Below are positions 44,921 to 54,979 of a stretch of 54,979 bases of DNA, in pieces. This DNA comes from Spirochaetaceae bacterium (GTDB taxonomy: Bacteria > Spirochaetota > Spirochaetia > SZUA-6 > Bin103). The stretch is taken from assembly GCA_028821475.1 (NCBI GenBank), contig JAPPGB010000028.1, positions 1-54,979 on the forward strand, given 5' to 3'. Under the pieces are notes generated by a model. That model was given only the letters and a program-made list of their open reading frames with translations. It did no database searches and was not told the DNA's origin. Numbering within the stretch: position 1 is the stretch's first letter; the number at the start of each line of letters is the position of its first letter. The translations under genes and the position numbers were made by a program.

Positions 44921-45874
44921 CTAGAACAACTGGGTCACGCTGAAGGCGACGGCGACGCTGGCGGCGAGGCCTATCGTCGCCTTGAAGGCGTCCTTGATTA
45001 CCAGCATGGTGGTGTCGCGGTGCGAACGCAGCATGGTGTCGAACCCGACCGCGAACTCACGTCCGGCGAGCAGACCCAGAAACACCCACGTCGTGCTCAT
45101 CGGCACGTTGCTGAGCTCCTTGAAGACGAACAGGATCACGCCGAAGATAAAGTCGATTACCGTCGCCGAGCGAATGTCTGCGGTGTTGATCTTGGTGGTG
45201 ACGATGCGCTGGATTTTGCCGCCACGGAGATAGAACATCCAGGCGTGCAACGCCAGCATGACGGCGACAACCACGATCAACAGTTCGATACCGATCTCGC
45301 GCGGCAGGTATACGGCAATGTTGGCTATGTCCTGAACCAGCCACTGACTCCACAGGAACGCCGTCGACAGCCACTGGAGCGCGACCCAGTACGACGCCGG
45401 CTTGCGCTTGGAGGTTTCGATGAAGCGGCGTTCGGCGATGCGCATCACCAGGCGATAGACCAGGTAGCCTACCGTCAACGCCACCGCGTAGCCCAGCAGC
45501 GACTTGGTCAGCATGCTGCCCAGCCCGCCCGGGTTGAACGCGGTCAGGATCAGGAACGTGGTGCTGACCGGAATGCCGAATCGGGTCAGCCCGAGAAGCA
45601 CGGCGGGCGGAATCAGCATCCACCAACTGAACGTCTCCAGCTCCGGAATCTTCGCCAGTCTTCCGTACGAGATGTCTCCGTCCTGGGTGAAATATCCGAA
45701 CAGAAATACGGCTACCAGCACACCGCCGGCGAACAGCCAGAGCAGCCACCAGGGGCGGTGCGCGTTCGACACCAGAAACGTGCCGAGCGTCTGAATCGCA
45801 TCGTTGGCAACCACCGCGTAACCGGCCATCAGAAATCCGACTATCATGTAGATCTCTGTGGCGGAAAATGGCAT
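44921..45874 (-). CDS. PiT-like (inorganic phosphate transporter-related) membrane protein
   Basis: A 317-residue integral membrane protein. Two PiT-type half-repeats can be seen: YAVVANDAIQTLGTFLV and, later, LSNVPMSTTWVFLGLLAGREF, matching the GANDxxN and PxSTTH signatures in degenerate form. IPVSTTFLILTAF is another PiT-like segment. The missing N in ANDAIQ suggests that phosphate may not be the substrate; related proteins carry sulfate. The ATG at 45874 follows GAGGAG; the upstream frame is not conserved. It is convergent with the SPFH cluster and divergent from the GPP34 gene. Confidence 0.8.
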   Translation of the reverse strand: MPFSATEIYMIVGFLMAGYAVVANDAIQTLGTFLVSNAHRPWWLLWLFAGGVLVAVFLFGYFTQDGDISYGRLAKIPELETFSWWMLIPPAVLLGLTRFGIPVSTTFLILTAFNPGGLGSMLTKSLLGYAVALTVGYLVYRLVMRIAERRFIETSKRKPASYWVALQWLSTAFLWSQWLVQDIANIAVYLPREIGIELLIVVVAVMLALHAWMFYLRGGKIQRIVTTKINTADIRSATVIDFIFGVILFVFKELSNVPMSTTWVFLGLLAGREFAVGFDTMLRSHRDTTMLVIKDAFKATIGLAASVAVAFSVTQLF

Positions 45875-45917
45875 CTCGTACTCCTCGAAGTCCGCGCATG
45901 GTAACATGTGGACACCC

Positions 45918-46574
45918 ATGTTGACTATTGTCGAAGAGATACTTCTGCTGGTACTGGACGAGAAAACCGGCAAGTTTCAGGACCGGTTGCCGGTGCACTC
46001 GCTGCGCCACGCGGCAAGCGGAGCGGTGCTCATGGAACTGGCGCTGAATGACCGCATCGACACCGATGTCCACCAGCTCTTCGTGGTGGATCCGAAACCG
46101 CTCGGGGAGCCGGTGCTGGACCGCAGCCTGGCACGGATCGTCGCGGACGGCGGGAACCGGCCGACCAGCCATTGGGTGGGCGCATTCGCGGAAGAGTACG
46201 ACTCCTTGCAGCGGCAACTGCTCGACCGCCTGGTCGAGCGCGGCATCCTGGCTCGGCACGAAGAGCGGCTGCTGTGGGTGTTCGGTTCGCGCCGTTATCC
46301 GGTGGTGGAAGGGAGCCCGCTACGCGACGTCAAGCGGCGCATCATGGACGTACTGTTGACCGACACGATTCCCGATCCGCGCGACGTGGTGATCATCTGC
46401 CTGGCCGACGCCTGCGCCCTGTGGCACAGCCTGATCCACCCGCGCGAGCTGGCCGGGATGGAGCCGCGGATCGCGCAAGTGGTCAAGCTGGACCTGATCG
46501 GCCAGTCGGTCGCACGTACCATTCGCGAACTGCAGGACGCCACCCGCGGCCTCGAAGCCAAGTGGTTCAAGTAA
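45918..46574 (+). CDS. GPP34 (Golgi phosphoprotein 3) family protein
   Basis: A 218-residue cytoplasmic, peripheral membrane-type protein. The opening LTIVEEILLLVLDEKTGKF, then RHAASGAVLMELALNDRID and the helix-rich rest match the GPP34 fold, which in eukaryotes binds phosphatidylinositol-4-phosphate and recruits Golgi glycosyltransferases; bacterial members are of unknown role. Starts at 45906 and 45918 are both possible. It is divergent from the PiT-like gene across 43 bp. Confidence 0.8.
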   Translation: MLTIVEEILLLVLDEKTGKFQDRLPVHSLRHAASGAVLMELALNDRIDTDVHQLFVVDPKPLGEPVLDRSLARIVADGGNRPTSHWVGAFAEEYDSLQRQLLDRLVERGILARHEERLLWVFGSRRYPVVEGSPLRDVKRRIMDVLLTDTIPDPRDVVIICLADACALWHSLIHPRELAGMEPRIAQVVKLDLIGQSVARTIRELQDATRGLEAKWFK

Positions 46575-46623
46575 CTCGCAGCGCTCCGGTGGCGCCGGGG
46601 CGTCCCACGCAGTCACGGCACGA

Positions 46624-47682
46624 TCAAGGTGCCAGTGCGGCCACGATACGCTCGACGTTGGTACGCATGAAGTCCTGATACGTTGCGGCGGGACCACCGG
46701 GTTCGCTCAGCGAACCGGTATAGATGGCCACCAGCTCGATGCCCAGGTCATCGGCCACTGTTTGCGCGGTCTGCGGACTCACCGTAGTGCCGATGAAGAT
46801 CGCCGGAATGCCATGTTCGGCGATCGTCTCCCGCAGTTGCGCCAAGTGGCGGGCGGACGGCTCGGATGCCGTGCTTACGCCGGGAACGACAGTCTCCAAC
46901 AGCTCGAAGCCGTAACGATCGGCAAAGTAACTCAGCACGTCATGGTCGGTCACCAGGACACGAAGCGGTGCGGGGACGGCGCTTACCCGGCTCCTGATCC
47001 ATGCATCCAGTTCTTGCAGCTCGTCGCTCAGCGTGGCTGCGCGGGCGGCGTACTCCGCGGCGTGCTCAGGGTCCACCTCGGCGAGCGCCTCCGCGATCTC
47101 GACCGTCCACCCGGCGACCAGCGTCGGGTCCATCCACACGTGGGCATCGAATTCTCCATGATGGTCCTCTTCCTCGCCGTGGTGGTCTTCTTCCTCGCCG
47201 TCCTCACCGTGGTCGTCGGCCTCGCCGTCTTCCTCGTCCTCCTCGTCATGGTGGTCTTCTTCGTCACCATCACCGGGCTCCTCATCGTGTTCCTCCTCCT
47301 CGACATCGTCCATCCTCCGAAGCGGCAGGTGCGCGGAAACCTCCACCATGCGGCGCGGCTCGGCGGTCTCCAGCAGGCTGCCGAGAAAGTCGGCTTCGAG
47401 CCCGGCGCCGTTGGCAAACAGCACGTCGGCATCGGCAACGTGGCGCAGGTCACGGGGGGTCGGCTGAAACACGTGAGGATCGACGCCCGGAGCCAGCATT
47501 ACGTAGAGCGAGATCCGGTCACCCCCGATACCGGCGACGATGTCGCCAACGATGGTGGTAGTCGCCACCACCAATACGGCGTCGCCGGACGGCTGTTCCT
47601 GTGCCGGGGAGGCGAACAGATACGGCGTCGCGAGTGCGAGCGCGACGACCAGGGTCGCATTCTGAATCAGTCTGATGTGCAT
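46624..47682 (-). CDS. ZnuA-like metal-binding periplasmic protein
   Basis: A 352-residue secreted cluster A-I binding protein. Signal peptide ends about LFASPAQEQ. Metal His are in GVDPHVFQPTPRDL, FDAHVWMDP and VLVTDHDVLSYFADRYGF, with the last Asp/Glu near IYTGSL. Between them (about 125-177) sits a long loop of D, E and H (EEDHHDEEDEED and similar), the hallmark of zinc-specific ZnuA proteins, where it acts as a zinc sink. It most likely serves the ZnuBC pair at 36.6-38.2 kb, although the SPFH cluster lies between. The ATG at 47682 has alternatives at 47688 and 47691. Confidence 0.9.
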   Translation of the reverse strand: MHIRLIQNATLVVALALATPYLFASPAQEQPSGDAVLVVATTTIVGDIVAGIGGDRISLYVMLAPGVDPHVFQPTPRDLRHVADADVLFANGAGLEADFLGSLLETAEPRRMVEVSAHLPLRRMDDVEEEEHDEEPGDGDEEDHHDEEDEEDGEADDHGEDGEEEDHHGEEEDHHGEFDAHVWMDPTLVAGWTVEIAEALAEVDPEHAAEYAARAATLSDELQELDAWIRSRVSAVPAPLRVLVTDHDVLSYFADRYGFELLETVVPGVSTASEPSARHLAQLRETIAEHGIPAIFIGTTVSPQTAQTVADDLGIELVAIYTGSLSEPGGPAATYQDFMRTNVERIVAALAP

Positions 47683-47837
47683 GGCCATCATCCTACTATA
47701 ACGACAGCTCATTACCAATTAGGAGTGGGGTCCGGTTCGAGGCCGTTCGGTTCATGCCTCGCCCCGCGCGGCGTCACCCGGATCGGAGTGCAGGATACGC
47801 ACTCGTCTCACGCGCCAATGCACCGACGTGCGTTTCA

Positions 47838-48656
47838 CTATGGCAGCTTCTCGAACAGGAAGGTGCCTACCGCGGGGGCGCCGTCGGTAAAGTCGGTGTC
47901 CCTGGACTCACTGCTCAGGCGGGAGATCGGCTGCGGTGGATCGGAGTCGGCGTTCCCGCTCATGAACCTGGCCCCATCGTCGGTGCCGGCGTCGTAGAGG
48001 CGGAGCATCACTTTCTCACGCTCTTTCCAGGTGCCGTCCTCGGCCACCAGCGACAGGGCGGAGACGCCGACGAACCAGTCGGGGCTCGGCGCCAGCATGC
48101 TCACCAGCGTCACGTACGGGTGCGACGAGACGATGTCGAATTCCATTCTGACGCTCGACGGAGGAGTGGACAGTCCGCCGCCGGAAAGCTTCCCATGTGC
48201 GGTCCCGGCTGCGATCAAATCATCGATTTCTGCGAGAAGTTTCATCTTGCCGCCGGTCTCTGCCATCGACTCGATGCCGTCCGAGGCGAGTTCACCGAGT
48301 TGCCAGATGCGGGTGTCGGCGTCGTGCGTGGCCCCGATCAGCCCGGAGAAATGCGGGCCGTCGGGGAAGTTGGTCGGATGCGTCACCGCGCTCCAGGTGG
48401 CGGCAAACGTAACCCGATACCGCGCTTCGCTCTCGGCCGGCTGGGGCGACTCCGTCTCTGGCGTCTCCGGTGACTCCGTCTCCGGTGACTCCGTCTCGGG
48501 AGATTCCGTCTCCGGAGATTCGGTCTCAGGCGATTCCATCGGCGGTGATTCCATCGGCGGAGGTTTTGGCGCGCCTCCCATGGAGCAGGTTGCGCTGAGC
48601 AGAACGGCGGCCGTTACCACCAACGGAACAAGAAGCCGATGCATGCGCGACAACAT
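47838..48656 (-). CDS. Spondin-domain lipoprotein with SPETE repeats
   Basis: A 272-residue exported protein. The signal ends in the lipobox LSATC, so it is lipid-anchored. A low-complexity stalk follows with SPETE units and MESP variants (about residues 33-70). From about 78 on it has a spondin N-like domain: YRVTFAATWSAVTHPTNFP, HFSGLIGATHD, PYVTLVSMLAPSPDWFVGVSAL, and KVMLRLYDAGTDDG. Such domains occur in secreted adhesive proteins and are of unclear function in bacteria. The ATG at 48656 is chosen; a TTG at 48680 and an ATG at 48644 are alternatives. It starts 25 bp after the JAMM gene. Confidence 0.85.
   Translation of the reverse strand: MLSRMHRLLVPLVVTAAVLLSATCSMGGAPKPPPMESPPMESPETESPETESPETESPETESPETPETESPQPAESEARYRVTFAATWSAVTHPTNFPDGPHFSGLIGATHDADTRIWQLGELASDGIESMAETGGKMKLLAEIDDLIAAGTAHGKLSGGGLSTPPSSVRMEFDIVSSHPYVTLVSMLAPSPDWFVGVSALSLVAEDGTWKEREKVMLRLYDAGTDDGARFMSGNADSDPPQPISRLSSESRDTDFTDGAPAVGTFLFEKLP
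48446..48560 (-). repeat. Tandem coding repeat for SPETE units
   Basis: An array of 15-base units (GACTCCGTCTCCGGT on the plus strand, with variants) encodes about five SPETE peptides, then drifts into PMESP units at the signal-peptide end. Unit number is likely to vary between strains. Confidence 0.8.
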
Positions 48657-48680
48657 AGCCGTGCCGATCCGGCGGCGCAA

Positions 48681-49139
48681 TCAGGGGCGTACGGCCAGTT
48701 CGTCGGTCAGGAAGCCGGAGCGGTCGGGGTCGAGCAGGAACGCGCCTGCGCCGGCGGCAGCGGGCTCGGCGTCTCCTGTGTCCGGCGCCACGCGCCGCCG
48801 GATCGACATGATGACGTAGACGAAGTTGGGCTGCGCCCAGGCGAGGTCAGTGGCGCTCGGCTCGGCCGGGTGCTCGGGATGCGAGTGGTAGAAGCCGAGC
48901 AGCGTCTTGCCGGCGCCGTCGGCGGCGCGCTCGGCGGCGAGGTAGGCGAGCGGCGACACCAGGTAGCGGCGCTTGCGGTTCTCGCCGGAACGGTTGTCGA
49001 TCGGAAACAGGCGCTCCACGGTGCGCCCATTCCCGCCCGCGGTCACGGCCCCGATCAGCGCACCGACGCACTCTTCCGGATAGGCATCGCGGCCGTGCCG
49101 CTCAATCTCATCGAACAGGATCTTCGGTAGCGTCGTCAT
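48681..49139 (-). CDS. JAMM/Mov34 metallopeptidase (Mec-like)
   Basis: A 152-residue stand-alone JAB/JAMM protease. The zinc and catalytic residues fit ExnHxHx10D: Glu22 or 23 (PEECVGAL), His85 and His87 in GFYHSHPEHP and Asp98. In mycobacteria, Mec removes the terminal Cys from the CysO-cysteine adduct. Its ATG overlaps, ATGA-style, with the stop of the unshifted CysM frame, so the two were a coupled pair. It could also cut CysO away from the CysO-MoeZ fusion, which ends its ubiquitin-like part in GG. Confidence 0.9.
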   Translation of the reverse strand: MTTLPKILFDEIERHGRDAYPEECVGALIGAVTAGGNGRTVERLFPIDNRSGENRKRRYLVSPLAYLAAERAADGAGKTLLGFYHSHPEHPAEPSATDLAWAQPNFVYVIMSIRRRVAPDTGDAEPAAAGAGAFLLDPDRSGFLTDELAVRP

Positions 49140-49205
49140 CGTCCTCTTCCACCGGCGTTTCCGGCCGCCGCTGCCGCGGATCGGAACGGGTCCTCGATCA
49201 CGTAG

Positions 49206-50222
49206 TCATCGTTCTCGACTGGCGGCAGCGCGGTCCGCGGGCCGGAATGGGTCTTCGGAAACATACTCCTCGTTCTCGACTGGCGGCAGTGCGGTCCGCG
49301 GCCGGAATGGGTCTTCGGAAACATACTCCTCGTTCTCCCAGTACGGATCATCCAGGTACTTCAGCGAGTTGTCCGGGAACAGGGTAACCACGGTGGCGCC
49401 GGGGTTGCCGCGCGCCACCTCCAGGGCTGCCCACAGGTTGGCGGCCGCGCTTGGGCTGAGCGCGTAGCCCAGGTAGCGCCCGGCCGCGATCGCGAACCGG
49501 TAGGCAGTCTCGGTGTCCGCCTCCAGCACCTCGTCGGCCACGGCCGTGTCGTAGATGCCGGGCACGCGGGCGGTCGGCATGTGCTTCCAGCCTTCCAGGC
49601 CGTGGATCGGGTTGTCCGGCTGCACGGCGATGCAGCGCACGCCGCGCTCGCGCAGGAACCGGGCGGTGCCGATGAAGGTGCCGCTGGTGCCCAGGCCGGC
49701 CACGAAGTGGGTCGCCTGACCGCCCGACTGCCGCCAGATCTCGGGCCCGGTGCCGGCGTAGTGGGCGCGCCAGTTGTGCTCGTTGTTGTACTGGTCGGGA
49801 TAGAAGTAACGGTCGGGGTGCGCGGCGGCCAGCTCCGCCGCCTTCTTCTGCGCGCCGTCGGTGCCTTCCAGGTTGGAGGTGAACAGTGAGCGCGCGCCGT
49901 AGTTGGCGATGATGCGCTTGCGCTCCGGGGTGACGTTGGCCGGCATCACCAGCTCCACCGGCAGCCCGAGCGCGCTGCCGAACATGGCCAGCGCGATGCC
50001 GGTGTTGCCGCTGGTCGCCTCCAGGATGGTGCGCCCGGCCAGCGCGCCGCCGGCCAGCGCGGCCTCCACCATCCCCTTCGCCGCGCGGTCCTTCACCGAG
50101 CCGCTCGGGTTGTAGTATTCCAGCTTGGCCAGGATGCGCGCCGCCGACGCGGTCTGGGAGATCTCCACCAGCGGCGTGTTCCCCACCAGGCGCGCGACAC
50201 GCTCGAAGGCGTCGACTCGCAT
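49206..50222 (-). CDS. cysM: CysM-like cysteine synthase with C-terminal repeats and apparent frameshift
   Basis: A 338-residue PLP enzyme. Lys44 in NPSGSVKDR binds PLP, EATSGNTGIALAM is the substrate loop, and GLGTSGTFIGTARFL the phosphate loop. GNTPLVEI at the start is standard. It is of the OASS-B (CysM) type rather than CysK, consistent with use of O-phosphoserine or O-acetylserine with a carrier thiocarboxylate. The tail contains ENEEYVSEDPFRP units and then turns to an out-of-frame ADRAAASRER. Ignoring one extra G (49239-49241), the frame runs on through VENDDYVIEDPFR to 49136. It lies nine bp after the E1 gene and is likely co-transcribed. Confidence 0.88.
   Translation of the reverse strand: MRVDAFERVARLVGNTPLVEISQTASAARILAKLEYYNPSGSVKDRAAKGMVEAALAGGALAGRTILEATSGNTGIALAMFGSALGLPVELVMPANVTPERKRIIANYGARSLFTSNLEGTDGAQKKAAELAAAHPDRYFYPDQYNNEHNWRAHYAGTGPEIWRQSGGQATHFVAGLGTSGTFIGTARFLRERGVRCIAVQPDNPIHGLEGWKHMPTARVPGIYDTAVADEVLEADTETAYRFAIAAGRYLGYALSPSAAANLWAALEVARGNPGATVVTLFPDNSLKYLDDPYWENEEYVSEDPFRPRTALPPVENEEYVSEDPFRPADRAAASRER
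49210..49330 (-). repeat. Tandem 60-bp repeat in the cysM tail
   Basis: Two near-identical units (49210-49270, 61 bases; 49271-49330, 60 bases) encode an EYVSEDPFRPRTALPPVENE-type 20-residue repeat. The first listed unit has a GGG where the other has GG, which shifts the frame. A partial third unit continues on the left (ENDDYVIEDPF). Confidence 0.88.
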
Positions 50223-50231
50223 GCGCCCGCT

Positions 50232-52697
<2,466 letters not shown>

Positions 52698-52744
52698 GTT
52701 CGGTTACTCCCTCGCGGCGTGCGGTCTACTCGCCGCAACCCGCG

Positions 52745-54124
52745 TTACCATTGCACTTCCCACAACACGTCGCGCAACGCCTCCGACACCGTCGGATGGG
52801 GAAACACGATCTCGCGCAGCTCCTCGACGCGCAACTCCGCTTCGATCATGGTGGCTGCGCCGAAGATAATCTCCGAGGCGGGCGTGCCGATCATGTGCAC
52901 GCCGAGCAGCACGCGGCTGTCGCCGTCGACCACCACCTTGACCAGCCCGCGCGGCGTGGCGGCATGCGCGGCGGAGCCGGGCGCCAGGTGCTCGGCAAGA
53001 AAACGCCCGTTGGCAGCCAGCGGCAGGCGCGCTACCCGCACGTTGCGGCCGGAGGCGCGCGCGGCTTCCTCGGACAGGCCCACGCCGGCGATCTCGGGCA
53101 AGGTATACACTACCCACGGCACCGCGTGGTAGCGCATTCGGTTGCTGCCGGGCTGCGGCGACGCGATGGCATCCACCGCCACCTCGCCCATGCGCGAGGC
53201 GGCGTGCGCGAGCAGGGAGCGCCCGGTCACGTCGCCCACCGCGTACAGGCCGGACACGTTGGTGCGCTGGTACTCGTCAACCGTCAGTCCGCGGCGGTTG
53301 AACACCGCCCCGGCCGCCTCCAGCCCCAGGCCGTCGGTATTGGGCGTCCGTCCGGTCGCCAGCAGCACCAGGTCCGCCGCCTCTTCCCGCTCCCCTCCGG
53401 TGGTGGCGACGGCGACTCCGGAGGCGGTGATCGCCGACACCCGCGCCCCGAGGTGCCACGCCACGCCGGGCAGTGCGCTCTTGAGCTGGCGCACGATGTC
53501 GCCGTCCACCCCGGCCAGGATGTCGTCGAGCATCTCCACCACCACCACCTCACTGCCGACGGCGTGGTAGTAGCAGGCGAACTCCATGCCGATGTAGCCG
53601 CCGCCGACGATCACCACGCGGGCCGGAAGCTGCTGCAACTGCAGCGCGCCCGTGCTGTCCACCACGTGCGGCAGGCCGGCGCCCGGAATCGGCGGGCGAG
53701 CCGCGTGCGAGCCGGTGGCCACGATCACGTTGCGGGCGGCCAGCTCGCGGCCGTCCACGGTCAGCCGGCCGCGCCCGGTCAGCATCCCGGTGCCGCGCTC
53801 CACGGTGACGCCGTGCCGTTCCATCTGGCTCGCCACGCCGCCGCGCAACCGCTCGGTGACCGCGCTCTTCCAGGCCATGGCCGCGCCGAGGTCATAGCGC
53901 GCCTCGCTCACGGTCACGCCGTAGGCGGCGCTGCCGCGCGCCTGCTGCAACAGCTTGGCGGAGTGAATCAGCGTCTTGGTGGGGATGCAGCCGCTGTTCA
54001 GGCACACCCCGCCGAGGTGCTCGCGCTCCACCAGCACGGTCGTCAGGCCGCGCGCGGCGGCGCGCTCCGCTGCCACGTACCCGCCCGGCCCGCCGCCCAC
54101 CACGGCAACATCGAAATCGCTCAT
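52745..54124 (-). CDS. lpdA: Dihydrolipoamide dehydrogenase (E3)
   Basis: A 459-residue FAD enzyme. FAD loop VVGGGPGGYVAAERAA, redox Cys pair in GGVCLNSGCIPTKTLI, NAD loop VVIVGGGYIGMEFA, YAVGDVTGR and the C-terminal HPTVSEALRDV with the catalytic His. It reoxidises the lipoyl arm of the E2. It starts 10 bp after the E2 gene and ends 47 bp before the E1 gene. Confidence 0.96.
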   Translation of the reverse strand: MSDFDVAVVGGGPGGYVAAERAAARGLTTVLVEREHLGGVCLNSGCIPTKTLIHSAKLLQQARGSAAYGVTVSEARYDLGAAMAWKSAVTERLRGGVASQMERHGVTVERGTGMLTGRGRLTVDGRELAARNVIVATGSHAARPPIPGAGLPHVVDSTGALQLQQLPARVVIVGGGYIGMEFACYYHAVGSEVVVVEMLDDILAGVDGDIVRQLKSALPGVAWHLGARVSAITASGVAVATTGGEREEAADLVLLATGRTPNTDGLGLEAAGAVFNRRGLTVDEYQRTNVSGLYAVGDVTGRSLLAHAASRMGEVAVDAIASPQPGSNRMRYHAVPWVVYTLPEIAGVGLSEEAARASGRNVRVARLPLAANGRFLAEHLAPGSAAHAATPRGLVKVVVDGDSRVLLGVHMIGTPASEIIFGAATMIEAELRVEELREIVFPHPTVSEALRDVLWEVQW

Positions 54125-54134
54125 GCCCGGCTTC

Positions 54135-54979
54135 CTAGAGCGCGGCGAGCAGGTCGATGTCGGCGATCGCCGCGCCGAGCGCCTGCAGGAAACGCGCCGC
54201 CGGCGCGCCGTCCACCACCCGATGGTCGATGGTCAGCGACAGGCCGAGGTGGCGGCGCCAGCGAACCTGCGCCGGATCGGGCGCGCCCGGGGCCGCCGGA
54301 TCGGCGAGCACCGGCTGCAACGCCAGCGCGCCGACGCCCAGGATCGCCACCTGCGGCAGGTTGAGAATCGGCGTGAAGCTGTCCACCCCCAGCGCCCCGA
54401 GATTGGTGACCGTGAAGGTGCCGCCCCGCAGCAGGTCGGGGCTGATCGATCCCGCCTGCGTGGCGGCGGCCAGCTCATGGGCGCGCGCCGCCAGTGCCGC
54501 GATCGACAGCCGGTCGGCGCCGGCGATCACCGGCACCACCAGCCCGCGCTCGGTATCCACGGCGAACGCAAGCTGCACCGCTCGGTGGCGCTCGATGCGG
54601 TCTCCCGCAACCACCGCGTTGAGCTCCGGGTAGCGCGGCAGCGTGCGCGCCACGGCGTACAGGACGAGGTCGTTGATGGTGACGCCGGCCAGGCCCAGGT
54701 GCTCGGGGCTCGCCTTCAGGCGCGCGCGGTAGGCGAGCAGCGCCTCGGCGTCGGCCGTGGCATGCATGGTGAGCTGCGCCGTGTCGCTCAGCGACTGCTG
54801 CATGCGCTCGCTGATCAGCTTGCGCACCCCGGTAATCGGAACCGTCTCGACCGCTTCCGGCCCCCCGCCGGCCTCGGCAGCCGCGGGCGCGGCGGCGACC
54901 GCCGCCATGTCGGCCAGCGTGACCCGTCCGCCGATGCCGGTGCCGGTCGCGGGCACCCGAGCACCGGCGGCTGCTGCCG
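54135..54979 (-). CDS. Dihydrolipoamide acyltransferase (E2), partial at the window edge
   Basis: The frame stays open to the right edge, so the lipoyl domain lies outside. What is seen starts in the end of the peripheral-subunit-binding domain ([17 protein letters not shown]), then an Ala-rich linker and the catalytic acyltransferase domain: [36 protein letters not shown], the active-site His in [18 protein letters not shown] possible internal start is a GTG at 54956, but the domain logic makes it internal. Confidence 0.94.
   Translation of the reverse strand, partial: AAAAGARVPATGTGIGGRVTLADMAAVAAAPAAAEAGGGPEAVETVPITGVRKLISERMQQSLSDTAQLTMHATADAEALLAYRARLKASPEHLGLAGVTINDLVLYAVARTLPRYPELNAVVAGDRIERHRAVQLAFAVDTERGLVVPVIAGADRLSIAALAARAHELAAATQAGSISPDLLRGGTFTVTNLGALGVDSFTPILNLPQVAILGVGALALQPVLADPAAPGAPDPAQVRWRRHLGLSLTIDHRVVDGAPAARFLQALGAAIADIDLLAAL

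Overview
The window is GC-rich bacterial DNA, densely packed with genes on both strands. Lipobox lipoproteins, Sec signal peptides, TRAP and ABC uptake systems and HflK/HflC-like proteins suggest a diderm. Phytanoyl-CoA dioxygenase, Cys-less sulfatase, enolase-superfamily, HpcH/HpaI-aldolase and TRAP genes recall uncultivated marine or host-associated lineages. That is an impression only: no rRNA or tRNA was seen, so I cannot name a phylum.

Layout. (1) 1-9.7 kb: a single-module, fully reducing type I polyketide synthase on the minus strand (KS-AT-DH-cMT-ER-KR-ACP, running off the left edge and broken by a one-base frameshift near 5060). It is divergent from a sulfatase-fold enzyme lacking the usual nucleophilic Cys and a free-standing acyl carrier protein. 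(2) 9.7-15.8 kb: an orphan antitoxin, 8-oxoguanine deaminase-like amidohydrolase, Uma2 nuclease, enolase-superfamily enzyme, and an AT-richer, probably acquired pair of OLD-like ATPase and PIN-like nuclease. (3) 15.8-21.2 kb: minus-strand branched-chain amino-acid genes (leuC, leuD, ilvD) with an HpcH/HpaI aldolase and a small retropepsin-like gene. (4) 21.4-27.8 kb: MEMO1-family protein and phytanoyl-CoA dioxygenase (overlapping), an orphan polyamine-type binding protein, an internally deleted AAA_14/DUF4143 ATPase, a YciI protein and a lipoprotein subtilase with an FN3-like domain. (5) 27.9-32.6 kb: an overlapping TRAP operon followed by an NCS2 permease fused to a GHKL-ATPase-like domain. 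(6) 32.7-36.5 kb: a CysO-MoeZ-type fusion (ubiquitin-like + E1 + rhodanese), a YbdK-like ligase and a fatty-acid desaturase. (7) 36.5-47.7 kb: a metal-handling and membrane-organisation island. A ZnuBC-like uptake pair diverges, across a well-formed double promoter with Fur/Zur-like palindromes, from a permease with a His-rich loop fused to an HflK-like SPFH domain. Two more SPFH proteins, a type I periplasmic binding protein and a small membrane protein follow, then a PiT-like transporter, a GPP34 protein and a ZnuA-like binding protein with a D/E/H-rich loop. (8) 47.8-55.0 kb: a spondin-type lipoprotein, JAMM peptidase, CysM-like synthase and a 2-oxoacid dehydrogenase set (fused E1, E3, partial E2).

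How the genes connect. The ubiquitin-like/E1/rhodanese fusion together with the CysM and JAMM genes 14-17 kb away reconstitutes all activities of the mycobacterial CysO-CysM-Mec cysteine pathway, with CysO trapped inside a fusion that would have to be processed. The metal island pairs probable Zn(II) uptake with a probable efflux permease and a private SPFH scaffold. I judge the permease-SPFH fusion cluster and the CysO-MoeZ/CysM/JAMM set the most interesting systems here. Two apparent frameshifts (PKS, cysM tail) may be assembly errors and should be checked against reads.
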